Position numbers and translations under genes: made by a program. A DNA stretch of 64,000 nt from Onthophagus taurus. Taxonomy: Eukaryota; Arthropoda; Insecta; Coleoptera; Scarabaeidae. Positions 11,396-22,654 of this stretch are shown piece after piece (positions within the stretch are counted from its first letter, which is position 1; each line of letters begins with the position of its first letter). The notes under the pieces were generated by a model. That model was not told the origin of the DNA. It did not search any database and saw only the letters and a program-made list of their open reading frames with translations. The stretch covers positions 12,712,501 through 12,776,500 of the forward strand of contig NC_091975.1 of assembly GCF_036711975.1 (NCBI RefSeq), written 5' to 3'.

Positions 11396-12290
11396 AAGGT
11401 TGTTAAAAGTAATTGCATCAATAATTATGAAAAGCAATTGAATAAAGATACGAAATATATCTCAAATTGAAGCTGAAAGAGTCTAATTTGAGATGGAATT
11501 AAAATAATATGGGGTTTGATGATATAATTTTGGAGAAAAAAATTAATGAAGAAAAAATGTCAAATAATGACAAAAAACTTAAAAAGATCGCCCTGTATTT
11601 AATTTTTTGAATTAAGATGCGTAATATAATATATCTCAAATTTGAGCTAAATGATTATATTTTGAGATAGGATTAAAAAAATATATGGTTTGATGATATA
11701 TTTTTGGAGAAAAAGCTTCAAATGTCAAAATGTTGAAATTTAACAAAAATTCAAAAAATTGCCTTGAATGTAGTTTTATGAGTAAAGATACGAAATATAT
11801 CTCAAATTGAAGCTGAAAGAGTTTAATTTAAGATGGAATTAAAATAATATGGGGTTTGATGATATAATTTTGGAGAACAAAATTCTTGAAGAAAAAATAT
11901 CAAACAATGACAAAAAATTTCAAAAAATCGTCCTGCATTTAATTTTTTGTATTAAGATACGTAATATATGTTAAATTTGAGCTGAATGATTATATATATA
12001 TAATCTATAATATATGGTTTGATGATATATTTTTGGAGAAAAAGCTTCTGGGAGGAATAATGTCGAAAAGTTGAAATTTAACAAAAATTCAAAAAATCAT
12101 TCTGAATTTAGTTTTTTGAATAAAGATACGAAATATATCTCAAATTGAAGCTGAAAGAGTCTAGTTTAAGATGTAAATAAAATAGTATAGAGTTTGATGA
12201 TATAATTTTGGAGAAAAAAATTCCTGAAAAAGAAATGTCAAATAATGATATAAAAATTTCAAAAATCGTCCTGCTTTTAATCTTTTGAAA
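11396..12290 (+). repeat. SatF repeat, about 170-bp units organised as 338-340 bp dimers
   Basis: CGAAATATATCTCAAATTGA recurs at 11451, 11791 and 12129, 338-340 bp apart. Between these, a diverged half-unit (CTCAAATTTGAGCTAAATGA type, near 11633) makes a dimer of two about 170-bp monomers. Each half carries a TTTGATGATATA.TTTTGGAG block. Confidence 0.82.
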
Positions 12291-12800
12291 TGAGAGTTAT
12301 TTCAAATTAAAGCTCAAAGCTTTCTCTTTAAAATGATGTATAATAATGCTTGGGTTGGATTGGAAAAATATTGAGAAAAAAAATGTTGAAATAAAACTTA
12401 CATTTTCGTATAACCTAAAAGTGTCAAAAAAGATGCTAATTTAAAAATTCCTGGAAACCGTCTTTATTGAAATTAAGGAATGAGACTTATTTTAAATTAA
12501 AGCTCAAAGCTTTCTCTTTAAAATGATGTATAATAATGCTTCGGTTGGATTGGAAAAATATTGAGAAAAAAAATGTTGAAATAAAACTTACATTTTCGTA
12601 TAACCTAAAAGTGTCAAAAATGATGCTAATTTAAAAATTCCTGGAAACCGTCTTTATTGAAATTAAGGAATGAGACTTATTTTAAATTAAAGTTCAAAGC
12701 TTTCTCTTTAAAATGATGTATAATAATGCTTGGGTTGGATTGGAAAAATATTGAGAAAAAACATGTTAAAATAAAACTTACATTTTCGTATAACAGGTAG
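12291..12800 (+). repeat. SatG, 190-bp tandem repeat, about 2.7 copies
   Basis: AAATGATGTATAATAATGCT recurs at 12331, 12521 and 12711, exactly 190 bp apart. Units carry GTTGGATTGGAAAAATATTG and a CTGGAAACCGTCTTTATTGA block. The inverted copies lie at 14440-14885. Confidence 0.87.
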
Positions 12801-13135
12801 GTTATATCTCGGAAAGTAAAGGTAGGGGAAAATAGTTTTGTAATTAGAAAATATTCTTTAATCTCCCCAAAAACATTTTCCATCATCGTTTATATTCCAG
12901 CATTGACTATTTCTAATTTTTTTGACTATAATCTAAAAAACGCCATTTTGACGGTTTCAACAGCAGTGAGGTTATATCTCAAAAACTAAATGTGTGGGAA
13001 AAAAATTTTGTTATTAGAAAATATTCGGTAATATCCCCAAAAACATTTGCCATAATCGTTTCTGTTCCAGCATTGACTATTACTGATCTATTTGACTATA
13101 ATCTAAAAAACACGATTTTGACTTTTTGAACATTA
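12785..13135 (-). repeat. SatD, two inverted copies
   Basis: GAGGTTATATCTCAAAAACT, then TAGAAAATATTC, then CCAGCATTGACTAT and TTTGACTATAATCTAAAAAA, is the reverse complement of the SatD monomer at 8317-10545. Two units fit in 350 bp. Confidence 0.85.
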
Positions 13136-13419
13136 GTACAAATTATTCTTTTTGACATTGTTTGATTGGTATTTGATTGTTTGATACATTTTTGAAAAAG
13201 TTATAAATTCTTCCAAATAAGGTTGAGGTGATTATTTAAAATTTTTACTTTTTCTGACAAAAATCAAATTGACAGATTTTCATAAAGGATTTGAATTCTA
13301 AAAATTTTATGCATCTACCCCACTTAATTCTATACTTTATCTAAAAATAGATTCTTTTGGCTTTAATTTAAGGTATGAATCATATGTTAACAAATTTTTT
13401 GAATTTCTTTAATTTTTGA
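13136..13419. other. AT-rich spacer, no gene recognised
   Basis: No clear monomer register and no coding signal here, apart from a weak SatF-like TTTAATTTAAGGTATGAATC near 13360. It connects the inverted SatD copies to the left arm of a long inverted repeat. Confidence 0.4.
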
Positions 13420-14435
13420 TACATTTTGACATTATTCCTCCCAGAAGCTTTTTCTCCAAAAATATATCATCAAACCATATATTTTTTTAATCCTATCTCA
13501 AAATATAATCATTTAGCTCAAATTTGAAATTAAATTCAGGGCGATTTTTTTAAGTTTTTTATGTCATTATTTGACATTTTTTTTCAGGAATTTTTTTCTC
13601 CAAAATTATATCATCAAACCCTATATTATTTTGATTACATCTTAAACTAGACTCTTTGAGCTTCAATTTGAGATATATTACGAATCTTTATTCAAAAAAC
13701 CAAAATTAGAATAATTTTTTGAAAATATTGATTATCAGTTTGTGTATAAATTTAACACTTCTTCGGTTAATAACATTTATCACGAAATTTTTATTATCCT
13801 ACATCAAGGTTTTTATATCTTATCCTAAACTGTAATCTTTTAGCTTTAATTTAAGATATAAATCGTTTCTTAACTATTAAAAGTTCAGTAGCTATGATTT
13901 TTTGAAAATATTGGTTATCAGTTTGTATATCATTTCGATTTCGATTGAGTTTAAAATGTTGTGAAAAATCGGTTTCGTTGAAAATCATTATGAAATCTTC
14001 ATGAATTATTAACTAACTTTCCAATAAAAGTATCCGCGTTGAAAAACCACTTTTACTTTTTGAGATATTAATTTTTCAAGTGAACCTCAATTTATAAAGA
14101 TTTCATTTCGTGTTTGATTAACTTTAAAAAATTGTGAAAAATCGATTTCTTGAAAAATATTTATAAAATTTTCACCGATTATTAACGAAAGCATGCCCTT
14201 TCCAATAAACAAAGCCGTTTTGGAAAATCTTTAATAGTTTTGGAGATATAATCTTTTTTAACTCAATCGAATTTTGTTCTTATTGGAGATTCTTTGAAAC
14301 TATTAAAAATCGTGAAAAATTGATTTCTTGGAAAATGTTTATGAAATTTTCACCAATTATCAAGTAAAGTATGCGCTTTCCAATAAACAAAGCCGTTTTG
14401 GAAAATCTCGTTTAGTTTTTGAGATATTAATTTTT
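13420..14435 (-). repeat. Left arm of a long inverted repeat (SatF, linker, SatE; all inverted)
   Basis: The block order is inverted SatF (13420-13720), a linker with ATTATCAGTTTGT and AATTTTTATTATCCTACAT (13720-13945), then about three inverted SatE units (13945-14435). The reverse complement reproduces 15850-16930 in order and nearly base for base around 13920-14150. An example is the shared GATTTCATTTCGTGTTTGAT block, matched near 16370-16400. Confidence 0.82.
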
Positions 14436-14439
14436 TAAC

Positions 14440-14885
14440 TTCAATAAACACGGCTTCCAGAAATTTTTAAATTATCATCTTTTTTGACACTTTTAGGTTG
14501 TACGAAAATGTAAGTTTTATTTCAAAAATTTTTTTCTCAATATTTTTCCAATCCAACTCTATAATTATTATACATCGTTTTAAAGAGGAAGCTTTGAGCT
14601 TTAATTTAAAATAAGTCTCATTTCTTAATTTCAATAAACACGGTTTCCAGGAATTTTTAAATTAGCATCTTTTATGACACTTTTAGGTTGTACAAAAATG
14701 TAAGTTTTATTTCAAAAATTTTTTTTCTCAATATTTTTCCAATCCAACCCAAGCATTATTATACATCATTTTAAAGAGAAAGCTTTAAACTTTAATTTAA
14801 AATAAGTCTCATTCCTTAATTTCAATAAATACAACTTCCAGGAATTTTTAAATTAGCATTTTTTTTGACACTTTTAGGTTATACA
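14440..14885 (-). repeat. SatG, about 2.4 inverted copies
   Basis: GGAATTTTTAAATTAGCATC-type blocks recur near 14458, 14650 and 14838, 188-192 bp apart. They are the reverse complement of the 12291-12800 array. Confidence 0.83.
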
Positions 14886-15300
14886 AACCAGGACATATTT
14901 AACCTATTTAGTGTTTTATCGAAAAATGTTTCGTATAATATTTATTTAGAATTTAGTTTTGAACATATTATTATAATAAAAATTTTTAATATCTCTACTA
15001 GGTAGTGCTGCACACTAGTATAAAAATCAACATTTTTGAGGTTATCTACTTAATTATTTGTGCTATCAAAATTCTTTATAAGCAATATTTGTTTAAAAGT
15101 TGATAACAAACAACTTTTATTAACAAAATTTTTTAAAATAGCTTATTTTTAATTTCCCTGTGAATAGTACAAGGCACTAGATAACAACAAATCAGGACAT
15201 ATTTAACCTATTTCGTGTTTTATCGCAAAATGTTTCGTGTAATATTTATTTACAATTTAATTCTGAATATATTATTATAATAAAATTTTATTATAATTAA
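14886..15300. repeat. Direct repeat with about 304-bp spacing
   Basis: CAGGACATATTTAACCTATT occurs at 14889 and 15193 with similar flanks (TTTATCG.AAAATGTTTCGT). The unit between them resembles the 437-bp repeat at 22655-23490: both carry a TTTTGAGGTTATCT.CTTAAT core and an AATTTCCCTNTGAATAGTA end. Confidence 0.75.
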
Positions 15301-15849
15301 ATTTTTAAATTATATCAAATGATACACAAACTGATAATCAATATTTTCAAAAAATCATAGCTACTGAACTTTTAATAGTTAAGAAACGATTTATATCTTA
15401 AATTGAAGCTAAAAGATTGGAGTTTAGGATAAAAAATAAAAACCTTGATGTAGGATAATAAAAATTTCGTGATAAATATTATTAACCGAAGAATTGTCAA
15501 ATTTACACAAAAACTGATAATCGCTACTGAACTACTGAACTTTTAATGATTAAGAAACGATTTATATCTTAAATTGAAGCTGAAAGATTATAGTTTAAGA
15601 TATAATGAAAATAATGTATGGTTTGATGATATATTTCTGGAGAAAAATCTTCAAATGTCAAAATGTTGAAATTTAACAAAAATTCAAGAAATTCAAAAAA
15701 TCGGCTTGAATGTAGTTTTATGAGTAAAGATACGAAATATATCTCAAATTGAAGCTGAAAGAGTCTAGTTTAAGATGGAATTAAAATAATACAGGGTTTG
15801 ATGATATACTTTTGGAGAAAAAAATTTTTGAACAAAAAATGCCAAAATT
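15301..15849 (+). repeat. Linker and SatF units, forward orientation
   Basis: Two copies of the ACAAACTGATAATC...ACGATTTATATCTTAAATTG linker block (near 15325 and 15520) are followed by SatF units to 15849. The first linker copy is the reverse complement of 13720-13930. Confidence 0.7.
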
Positions 15850-16930
15850 GGGATTTAGCAATGACATGAGAATTTAAAGAAAAATTCAATTGAGATAAAA
15901 AAGATTATATCTTTAAAACTATTAGAGATTTTTTAAAACGGTTTCTTTTATTGACAAGAGCATACATTCATTAATAATCGGTGAAAATTTCGTAAGCATT
16001 TTCCAAGAAACCGATTTTTCACGATTTTTTTAGTTTCAACGAATTTTTAATAAAATTGATTCAGTTAAAAAATTAATATTTCAAAAACTAAAAGAGATTA
16101 TCGAAAACGGCCTGTTTTTATTGGAAAGCGCATACTTTACTTGGTAATTGGTGAAAATTTCATAAACAGTTTCCAAGAAATCGATTTTTCAAGATTTTTT
16201 TAGTTTCAACGAATTTTTAATAAAATCGATTGAGTTAAAAAATTAATATCTCAAAAACTAAAAGAGATTTTCCAAAACGGCTTTGTTTATTGGAAAGAGC
16301 ATGCTTTCGTTAATAATCGGTGAAAATTTTATAAATATTTTTCAAGAAATCGATTTTTCACAATTTTTTAAAGTTAATCAAACACGAAATGAAATCTTTA
16401 TAAATTGAGGTTCACTTGAAAAATTAATATCTCAAAAAGTAAAAGTGATTTATCAACGCGGATACTTTTATTCGAAAGTACATACTTTAGTTAATAATAA
16501 TTCATGGCGATTTCATAATGATTTTCAACGAAACCGATTTTTCACAACATTTTAAACTTAACCGAAAACGAAATGATACACAAACTGATAATCAATATTT
16601 TCAAAAAATCATAGCTTATTTATATCTTTTAAATTTATATCTTCTTAGGATAAAAAATAAAAACCTTTATGTAGGATAATAAAAATTTCGTGATAAATTA
16701 TTAACCGAAGAATTGTCAAATTTATACACAAACTAATAATCAATATATTTAAAAAATCATTCTGATTTTGATTTTTTGAATAAAGATTCGTAATATATCT
16801 CAAATTGAAGCTGAAAGAGTCTAGTTTAAGATGTAATTAAAATAATGTAGGGTTTGATAATATATTTTTGGAGAAAATAATTCCTGAAGAAAAAATGACA
16901 AATAATATCAAAGCTTAAAAAAATCATCCT
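15850..16930 (+). repeat. Right arm of the long inverted repeat (SatE x4, linker, SatF)
   Basis: SatE units are spaced 169-181 bp (TCAAAAACTA-type landmarks at 15912, 16081, 16251 and 16432). They are followed by the linker (about 16570-16740) and one SatF unit (16740-16930). The order and sequence mirror 13420-14435. Confidence 0.82.
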
Positions 16931-18010
16931 GCAGCGTATTTTTCTCAATATTGACGAATCTGAGAGCAAATATACAAGAGAGCAATATTGTTAAGAATAA
17001 AATTTACTACAACTTTTGTTATAAAAGTTTTTTGATAACATGCTCCGATTCTCAAATATTACCATTAGCTAATAGTAAAACAAGGAAATTTATAAAATTT
17101 TTTAATTTTCGTATTTTTCTCAATAGTGACGTATTTAAGAGCAAAAGTGCAAGAGAGCAATATTGTTAACAATAAAATTTGCAACAATTTTTGTTATAAA
17201 AGTTGTCTTATAGCAAGCTCCGATTCCCAAGTGTTACCTATAACTTGAAAGAGCAACAAATTTTCATATTTTCGTATCTACCTAGATATTGACGCATCTA
17301 AGAGCAAGAGAGCAATATTGTTAACAAGAAATTCATCAAATTTTCAAATTCTCCTGTTTTTCTCAATATTGACGCATCTTAGAGTAAAAGTGAAAGAGAA
17401 CAATTTTGTTCAGAATAAAATTTGCTACAACTTTTGTTCTAAAAGTTTTTTGATAACATTCTTCAATTCCCAAATGTTACCATTAACTAATAATAAAACA
17501 AAGAAATTCATCAAATTTTAAAATTTTCGTATTTTTCTCAATATTGACGCATCTGAGAGCAAAAATATTGGAGAGCAATATTACTCAGAATAAAGTTTGC
17601 TACAACTTTTGTTTTAAAAGTTTTTTGATAACATGCTTCGATTCCCAAATGTTACCATTAACACTAGTAAAACAAAAAATTCGTCAAATTTTCATATTTT
17701 CGTATTTTTCTCGATATTGACACATCTGAGAGCAAATATACAAGAGAGCAATATTGTTAAGAATAAGATTTGCTATAACTTTTGTTGTAAAAGTTTTTTT
17801 ATAACATGCTTCAATTCCCGAATGTTACCATTAGCTAATAATAAAACAAGGAAATTCATCAAATTTTTAAATTTTCGTATTTATCTCAATATTGACGTAT
17901 CTAAGAGCAAAAGTGCAAGAGAGCAATATTGTTAACAATAAAATTCCCAACAATTTTTAAAAGTTTTCTTATAGCAAGCTCCGATTCCCAAGTGTTACCT
18001 TTAATATCTT
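16931..18010 (-). repeat. SatA satellite array, inverted, about 6.5 copies
   Basis: ATTGACGCATCTAAGAGCAA, AGAGCAATATTGTTAACAAT and GCAAGCTCCGATTCCCAAGT are reverse complements of the SatA landmarks. Monomers are about 165-175 bp. The plus-strand frames at 16951-17935 are repeat translations. Confidence 0.92.
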
Positions 18011-18089
18011 GAATAATAGCCAAATTATTGATTTTTGTTGCTAAACTTGTTCATAACTCAAAAATTAACAACGATGGGGAAAAGAATAG

Positions 18090-18625
18090 AACCTGAAGAT
18101 TAGAACCTGCTTGGAAAAGACTAAATATTGCTGGGAGAAACTGTTATCTTCTTGGAAAGACGAGATACTGTTTCCAAAAGGCTATTAACTACTTTCAGAA
18201 TGCTAAATATTGTTGGAAAGATTACTAATTGCTTGGAGAAAGCTAGATATTGTTGGCAAAGACTACTTAATGCTTTCAGAAGACTATATCCTGCTGCGAA
18301 AACACTACTAACTGCTTGGAAAGAGGAAATACTATTTCAAAAAGTTACCTAATGCACCTAAAATGCTAGATACCGCAGATAAAGACCACAACTTACTTGG
18401 AAAGGACTAGAGACTGTTTTCAAAATAATACCTATTGCTTCCAGAACGCTAAACACTGCTGTTAAGGGTTTTGATCTACTTGGACAAGCGGAATACTGCT
18501 TCCAAGACTACTTATTGCTTTCAAAGAGTTTAATAATTGTTTGGAAAAGAGATATACTTTTCAAAAAGCTACCTACTGCTTCCAGAATGTTAGATACTAC
18601 TGGAAAAGACTAATAACTAATACGT
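18090..18625 (+). repeat. Degenerate minisatellite, about 30-bp motif nested in longer units
   Basis: Variants of TACTGCTTCCAGAATGCTA and CTTGGAAAGACTA alternate through 530 bp. CTTGGA.A recurs near 18156, 18316, 18399 and 18481, suggesting about 80-85 bp super-units. A 74-codon frame at 18128-18352 translates part of it into a repetitive peptide. I treat this frame as incidental because the repeat continues past its stop and through frame changes. Confidence 0.65.
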
Positions 18626-18723
18626 ATTAGTATCTAATAAGATGCCAAGTGTAACTAGAATTGCACATTTATGGTAATTGGGCTATGGACGGGAAGAGGG
18701 CGCAGCTGGATGACTCGGACAAT

Positions 18724-19190
18724 ATACAGGGTGTGTCAAATGTCTGGAATATAGCCAATAACTTCGCCATTTGTGGTTTTAAAGAAAAATGTTTCAAATA
18801 CAAGTTCCTTTATTAATTATGGCGTATTCTTTTTGGTGAAAAAAATCTAGAAAAAATGCGTTTTTTGAAACTCTTAAATCAGCTAATTACCATCAAAGTA
18901 GGCGCCGAAATAACGCCGTTGACAACTTTAAATGTCAAAAGAATTACAGTTTCAACAATTTTGAATTTTTTTTTGGATACTGTGGATTGTGTAATTTGTA
19001 ATTAATATTTGGATTCTTTGTGGTTCGCTTAATTGCGCCATATTTGTTTAAACTGTCAATTTTTTGACACTTAAAGCTGTCAACGGCGTTATTTCGGCGC
19101 CTACTTTGATTGAAATTAGCTGATTTAATATTTTCAGAGAACACAGTTTTTTTCGATTTTTTTCTTATTAGTAAATGGGCGTATTTTCGT
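18724..19190. mobile_element. Foldback/MITE-like element with an 80-bp hairpin
   Basis: Arms at about 18875-18955 and 19048-19127 are inverted copies (TAAATCAGCTAATT and AGTAGGCGCCGAAATAACGC) separated by about 92 bp. The left side begins with TATACAGGGTGTGTCAAATG, resembling the terminal sequences of many insect DNA transposons. No matching terminus is visible on the right, so the element may be truncated. It interrupts the inverted SatA array. No transposase is encoded; the minus frame at 18944-19144 is a hairpin shadow. Confidence 0.65.
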
Positions 19191-20770
19191 ACCTATCTCG
19201 ATATTGACGTATCTAAGAGCAAAAGTGCAAGAGAGCAATATTGTTAACAATCAAATTTGCAACAATTTTTCTTATAAAAGTTTTCTTATAGCAAGCTCCG
19301 ATTCTCAAGTGTTACCCTTAATAACGTGAAAGTGGAACAAATTCATCAAATTTGCATATTTTCGGATCTATCTCGATATTGACGCATTTAAGAGCAAAAG
19401 TGCAAGAGAGCAATATTGTTAACAATAAAATTTGCAACAATTTTTCTTATAACAGTTTTCTTATAGCAAGCTCCGATTCTCAAGCGTTACCTTTAATAAC
19501 TCGAAAGATTAACAAATTCATCAAATTTTCATATTTTCGTATCTATCTCGATATTGACGCATCTAAGAGTAAAAGTGCAAGAGAGCAATATTGTTAACAA
19601 TCAAATTTGCAACAATTTTTGTTATAAACGTTTTTTGATAACATGCTTCAATTCCCGAATGTTACCATTAGCTAATAGTAAAACAAGGAAATTCATCAAA
19701 TTTTAAAATTTTCGTATTTTTCTCAATATTGACGCATCTGAGAGCAAATATACAAGAGAGCAATATTGTTGCTATTGTTAATAACAAAATTTGCAACAAC
19801 TTTTGTTCTAAAAGTATTTGTGTAACATGCTTCGATTCTCGAATGTTACCATTAGCTAATAGTAAAACAAGGAAATTCATAAAATTTTTTAATTTTCTTA
19901 TTTTTTTCAATATTGACGCATCTGAGAGCAAATATACAAGAGAGCAATATTGTTAATAACAAAATTTGCAACAACTTTTGTTCTAAAAGTTTTTTGATAA
20001 CATGCTCCGATTCCGAAATGTTACCATTAACACTAATAAAACAAAAAAATTCGTCAAATTTTCATATTTTCGTATCTATCTCGATATTGACGTATCTGAG
20101 AGCAAATATACAAGAGAGCAATATTGTTAATAACAAAATTTGCAACAACTTTTGTTCTAAAAGTTTTTTGATAACATGCTCCGATTCCCGAATGTTACCA
20201 TTAGCTAATAGTAAAACGAGGAAATTCATAAAATTTTTTAATTTTCGTATTTTTCTCAATATTGACGCATCTGAGAGCAAATATACAAGAGAGCAATATT
20301 GTTAATAACAAAATTTGCAACAACTTTTGTTCTAAAAGTTTTTTGATAACATGCTCCGATTCCGAAATGTTACCATTAACACTAATAAAACAAAAAAATT
20401 CGTCAAATTATTTATTATTTATTTATTTATTTCATATTTTCGTATCTATCTCGATATTGACGTATCTGAGAGCAAATATACAAGAGAGCAATGTTGTTAA
20501 GAACAAAATTTGCAACAACTTTTGTTATAACAGTTTTCTTATAGCAAGCTCCGATTCCGAAGTTTTACACCTTTAATAACTTGAAAGAGTAACAAATTTT
20601 CATATTTTCGTATCTATCTCGATATTGACGTATCTTAGAGCAAAAGTGCAAGAGAGCAATATTGTTAAGAATAAAATTTGCTACAACTTTCGTTGAAAAA
20701 GTTTTTTTGTGAAAAGCTCAATTTCCCGAATGATTAATAATTTGAAAAAGCAACAAATTGGACAAATTGA
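19191..20770 (-). repeat. SatA satellite array, inverted, about 9.5 copies, partly as 349-bp dimers
   Basis: These monomers are the same as at 16931-18010. From about 19860 the array is dimeric: the landmark GATAACATGCTCCGATTCCG occurs at 19997 and 20346, 349 bp apart. A (TTTA)n insertion sits at about 20408-20432. The plus frames at 19729-20576 and the minus frames opposite them are repeat translations. Confidence 0.92.
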
Positions 20771-20900
20771 TCAAACTTTAAAAAATCGTACCGACTATTT
20801 TTAGCAACTAAGAAATGATTTTTTTACTAAATTAAAGCCTAAACTTTAATCTTTGTTTCTATGCATAATAAGTAACATGTTTGATTACAAAATAAATTCG
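20771..20900 (-). repeat. SatB unit, inverted, at the edge of the SatA array
   Basis: TCAAACTTTAAAAAATCGTA, then CTAAGAAATGATTTTTTTAC and TTTGTTTCTATGCATAATAA, is the reverse complement of the SatB-to-SatA junction seen at 4780-4830 and 26480-26530. Confidence 0.85.
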
Positions 20901-20915
20901 TTAATTTCAATTAAA

Positions 20916-20921
20916 TTTATT
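20916..20921 (-). terminator. Polyadenylation signal of the C7orf25 homologue
   Basis: TTTATT on the plus strand is AATAAA on the minus strand. It lies 33 bp after the stop codon of the minus-strand gene and just before the SatB unit. Confidence 0.6.
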
Positions 20922-20953
20922 AAAACATGAATACAAATTTAAAAATAATTTCA

Positions 20954-22274
20954 TCAACTCATTTTCTTCTTCAAGGTATCCTTGGTCTCCTTCTGTTCAG
21001 TCAAAGCACGAGACTCATGAACAAAAACGACAAAATTAACCCCCTAAAAAGCGAATTAAAATCAATTGAATCCCAATTAGTATTGAATTGTTCAACAAAC
21101 TTTTTGTTTGGCAGCTCGAACAAATCCATCATTGGAAGTAACAGTAACAGCTCGAATTCGATCACCAAAACTAAAAATTTGAAGCGACCTCTCCCGAATT
21201 TTCCCCCCAATTTCCAACAAAGTTTCCCCCGAATATTGAATAACGCTATTAAAACCACAATTCGCTTCAATATCATCATTTGTAGCATCATCTGGTAAAA
21301 CGGTGATCATTTCAAGGAATTTAAAACCTCGAATTTTCTCATTTGGACCTCCCACGGTCTTTAAAATGTTAATAAAATCCTCTTTGGCAGTTTGACAACA
21401 AAATAATCTCTTTCCTTTAAAAAATGCCTCTAAAATCGGTTTAACAGGTCTTTCAATTTCCCATCGAGCTTGTTGCGCCAAAACAGAGTGCCCGATTAAA
21501 TTAAAATCGTAATTTTTACAACTTCCATTCGTTACAGAACTTACATAAGCTAACATAGTTGAAACGTCGATGTTAATTCGATTAATTTGGGATGTATTTT
21601 TAGTGGATAAATCGGAAATTGCGCTTTTTGAGTCAAAATCGATTCGTTCTTCGTTTAAAATTAACCTTTTTCCTTCAACTTTGATTCCTAATGACTCTAA
21701 TTTGTTGGCTAATCGCTCCCCGACTCCATTAGAGAATACAAACGTTATTTGTGGCTTTTGGAACAAAGTTGGATACAAAATTGAGCACTCAATGAATTCT
21801 TTCGCTTGGTCCAAAATAGAACGAACTCCATAATTTGTTTCTCCGGCGCAAATTTGACTCAACGATTTTGGATTTCTCGCCACCACTTTAATCCATGATA
21901 ATCCCCCATCGCAAACGATATCAACAACCAATTTGCGATCGTTTAAAGTAAAAACTTTACTTAAATTCGTACAATTTGTAACTGTTTTTAATGTGTTTAA
22001 TAAAGCTGAGTAATGGGTTAAATTCGTGCATTGCAAATGCTCCTTTTTGATTGTATTCGTTTTGTAAACCTAGAAATTAAAGCCTATTACTATGGAGGAA
22101 TTGAAAAGAAAAAAAAAAGTGAGGTTATACCTTTCTTAAAAATGTTAATTCTTGCTTGATTTTTCGCTGTAATTTAACGACCCCGTCGATTTTGTAGTTA
22201 TTAAGATCGTTGATTAATCTCTCTCCGTGATCTATTTTATCTAAAAACTCCGTTTTTAAATTAAAATTAGACAT
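20954..22274 (-). CDS. UPF0415 / C7orf25 homologue (DUF1308 family), three exons, 400 aa
   Basis: On the minus strand the exons are 22274-22131, 22069-21101 and 21043-20954, all phase 0, with introns of 61 and 57 bp. The start at 22274 (MSNFNLKTEF) fits the family's N-terminus better than the ATG 66 bp upstream. Exon 2 carries the diagnostic stretches HLQCTNLTHYSALL, LVVDIVCDGGLSWIKVVARN, INIDVSTMLAYVSS (Asp near residue 216), TVGGPNEKIRG and TVTSNDGFVRAAKQK. Exon 3 is small and completes the conserved C-terminus (GVNFVVFVHESRALTE); without splicing, exon 2 runs into a stop after two codons. The length is close to the vertebrate protein. The family's biochemical role is not established; I recall a proposed link to PIN-like folds but cannot support it here. 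The gene is divergent from the small membrane protein gene, with a repeat-filled transposon between them. Confidence 0.92.
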
Positions 22275-22506
22275 TTTATGATGACAAAAATTTTTTAGGT
22301 TATGTTTTTTTTTGTAAACGTCAAATGAGTCAAACGTCAAAGATGTTGGAAATTTAAAAAATGCGAAATAATTATATTGATTATTACATTTATTTTTGAA
22401 AGTTATGCGTTTTAATCGATGCTAAATGGGGTTATTTTTGTATATTTGTGGTACTTTTATATATTTGATAATTAAATAAAATTTTAAGTGAATGTATGAA
22501 TGTATA
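22275..22506 (-). promoter_or_regulatory. Presumed upstream region of the C7orf25 homologue
   Basis: This unique sequence lies between the start codon and the TA of a downstream transposon. At 22316-22350 it contains two TGACGTTT-like motifs around TGACTCATTTGACG (minus strand). No TATA box is evident. Confidence 0.35.
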
Positions 22507-22654
22507 CAGTGTGAGCCAAAAATTTAAACCACCATCATTTATTAACAAAAATAAGAATACTCGTGAATGATATAAAAACTATGAGATAATATTAATGAAA
22601 TTTGCAGGAAAAAATTATTAAAGAAGAAATTGTTAAATTTAGTACGAAATTGTA

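Noticed and set aside
18128..18352. 74-codon frame in the minisatellite as a repetitive protein gene
   Set aside because: The repeat continues beyond the frame with indels not in multiples of three, and no start or promoter context stands out.
18944..19144. 66-codon minus-strand frame
   Set aside because: It spans the hairpin of the foldback element and has no domain.
19729..20576. Open frames up to 130 codons on both strands in the SatA arrays
   Set aside because: They are translations of the satellite; the same peptide recurs at each monomer, on both strands and in all SatA arrays.
21001..21833. Plus-strand and overlapping minus frames over the C7orf25 homologue
   Set aside because: They are shadows of the conserved minus-strand exon; one reads through the short intron.
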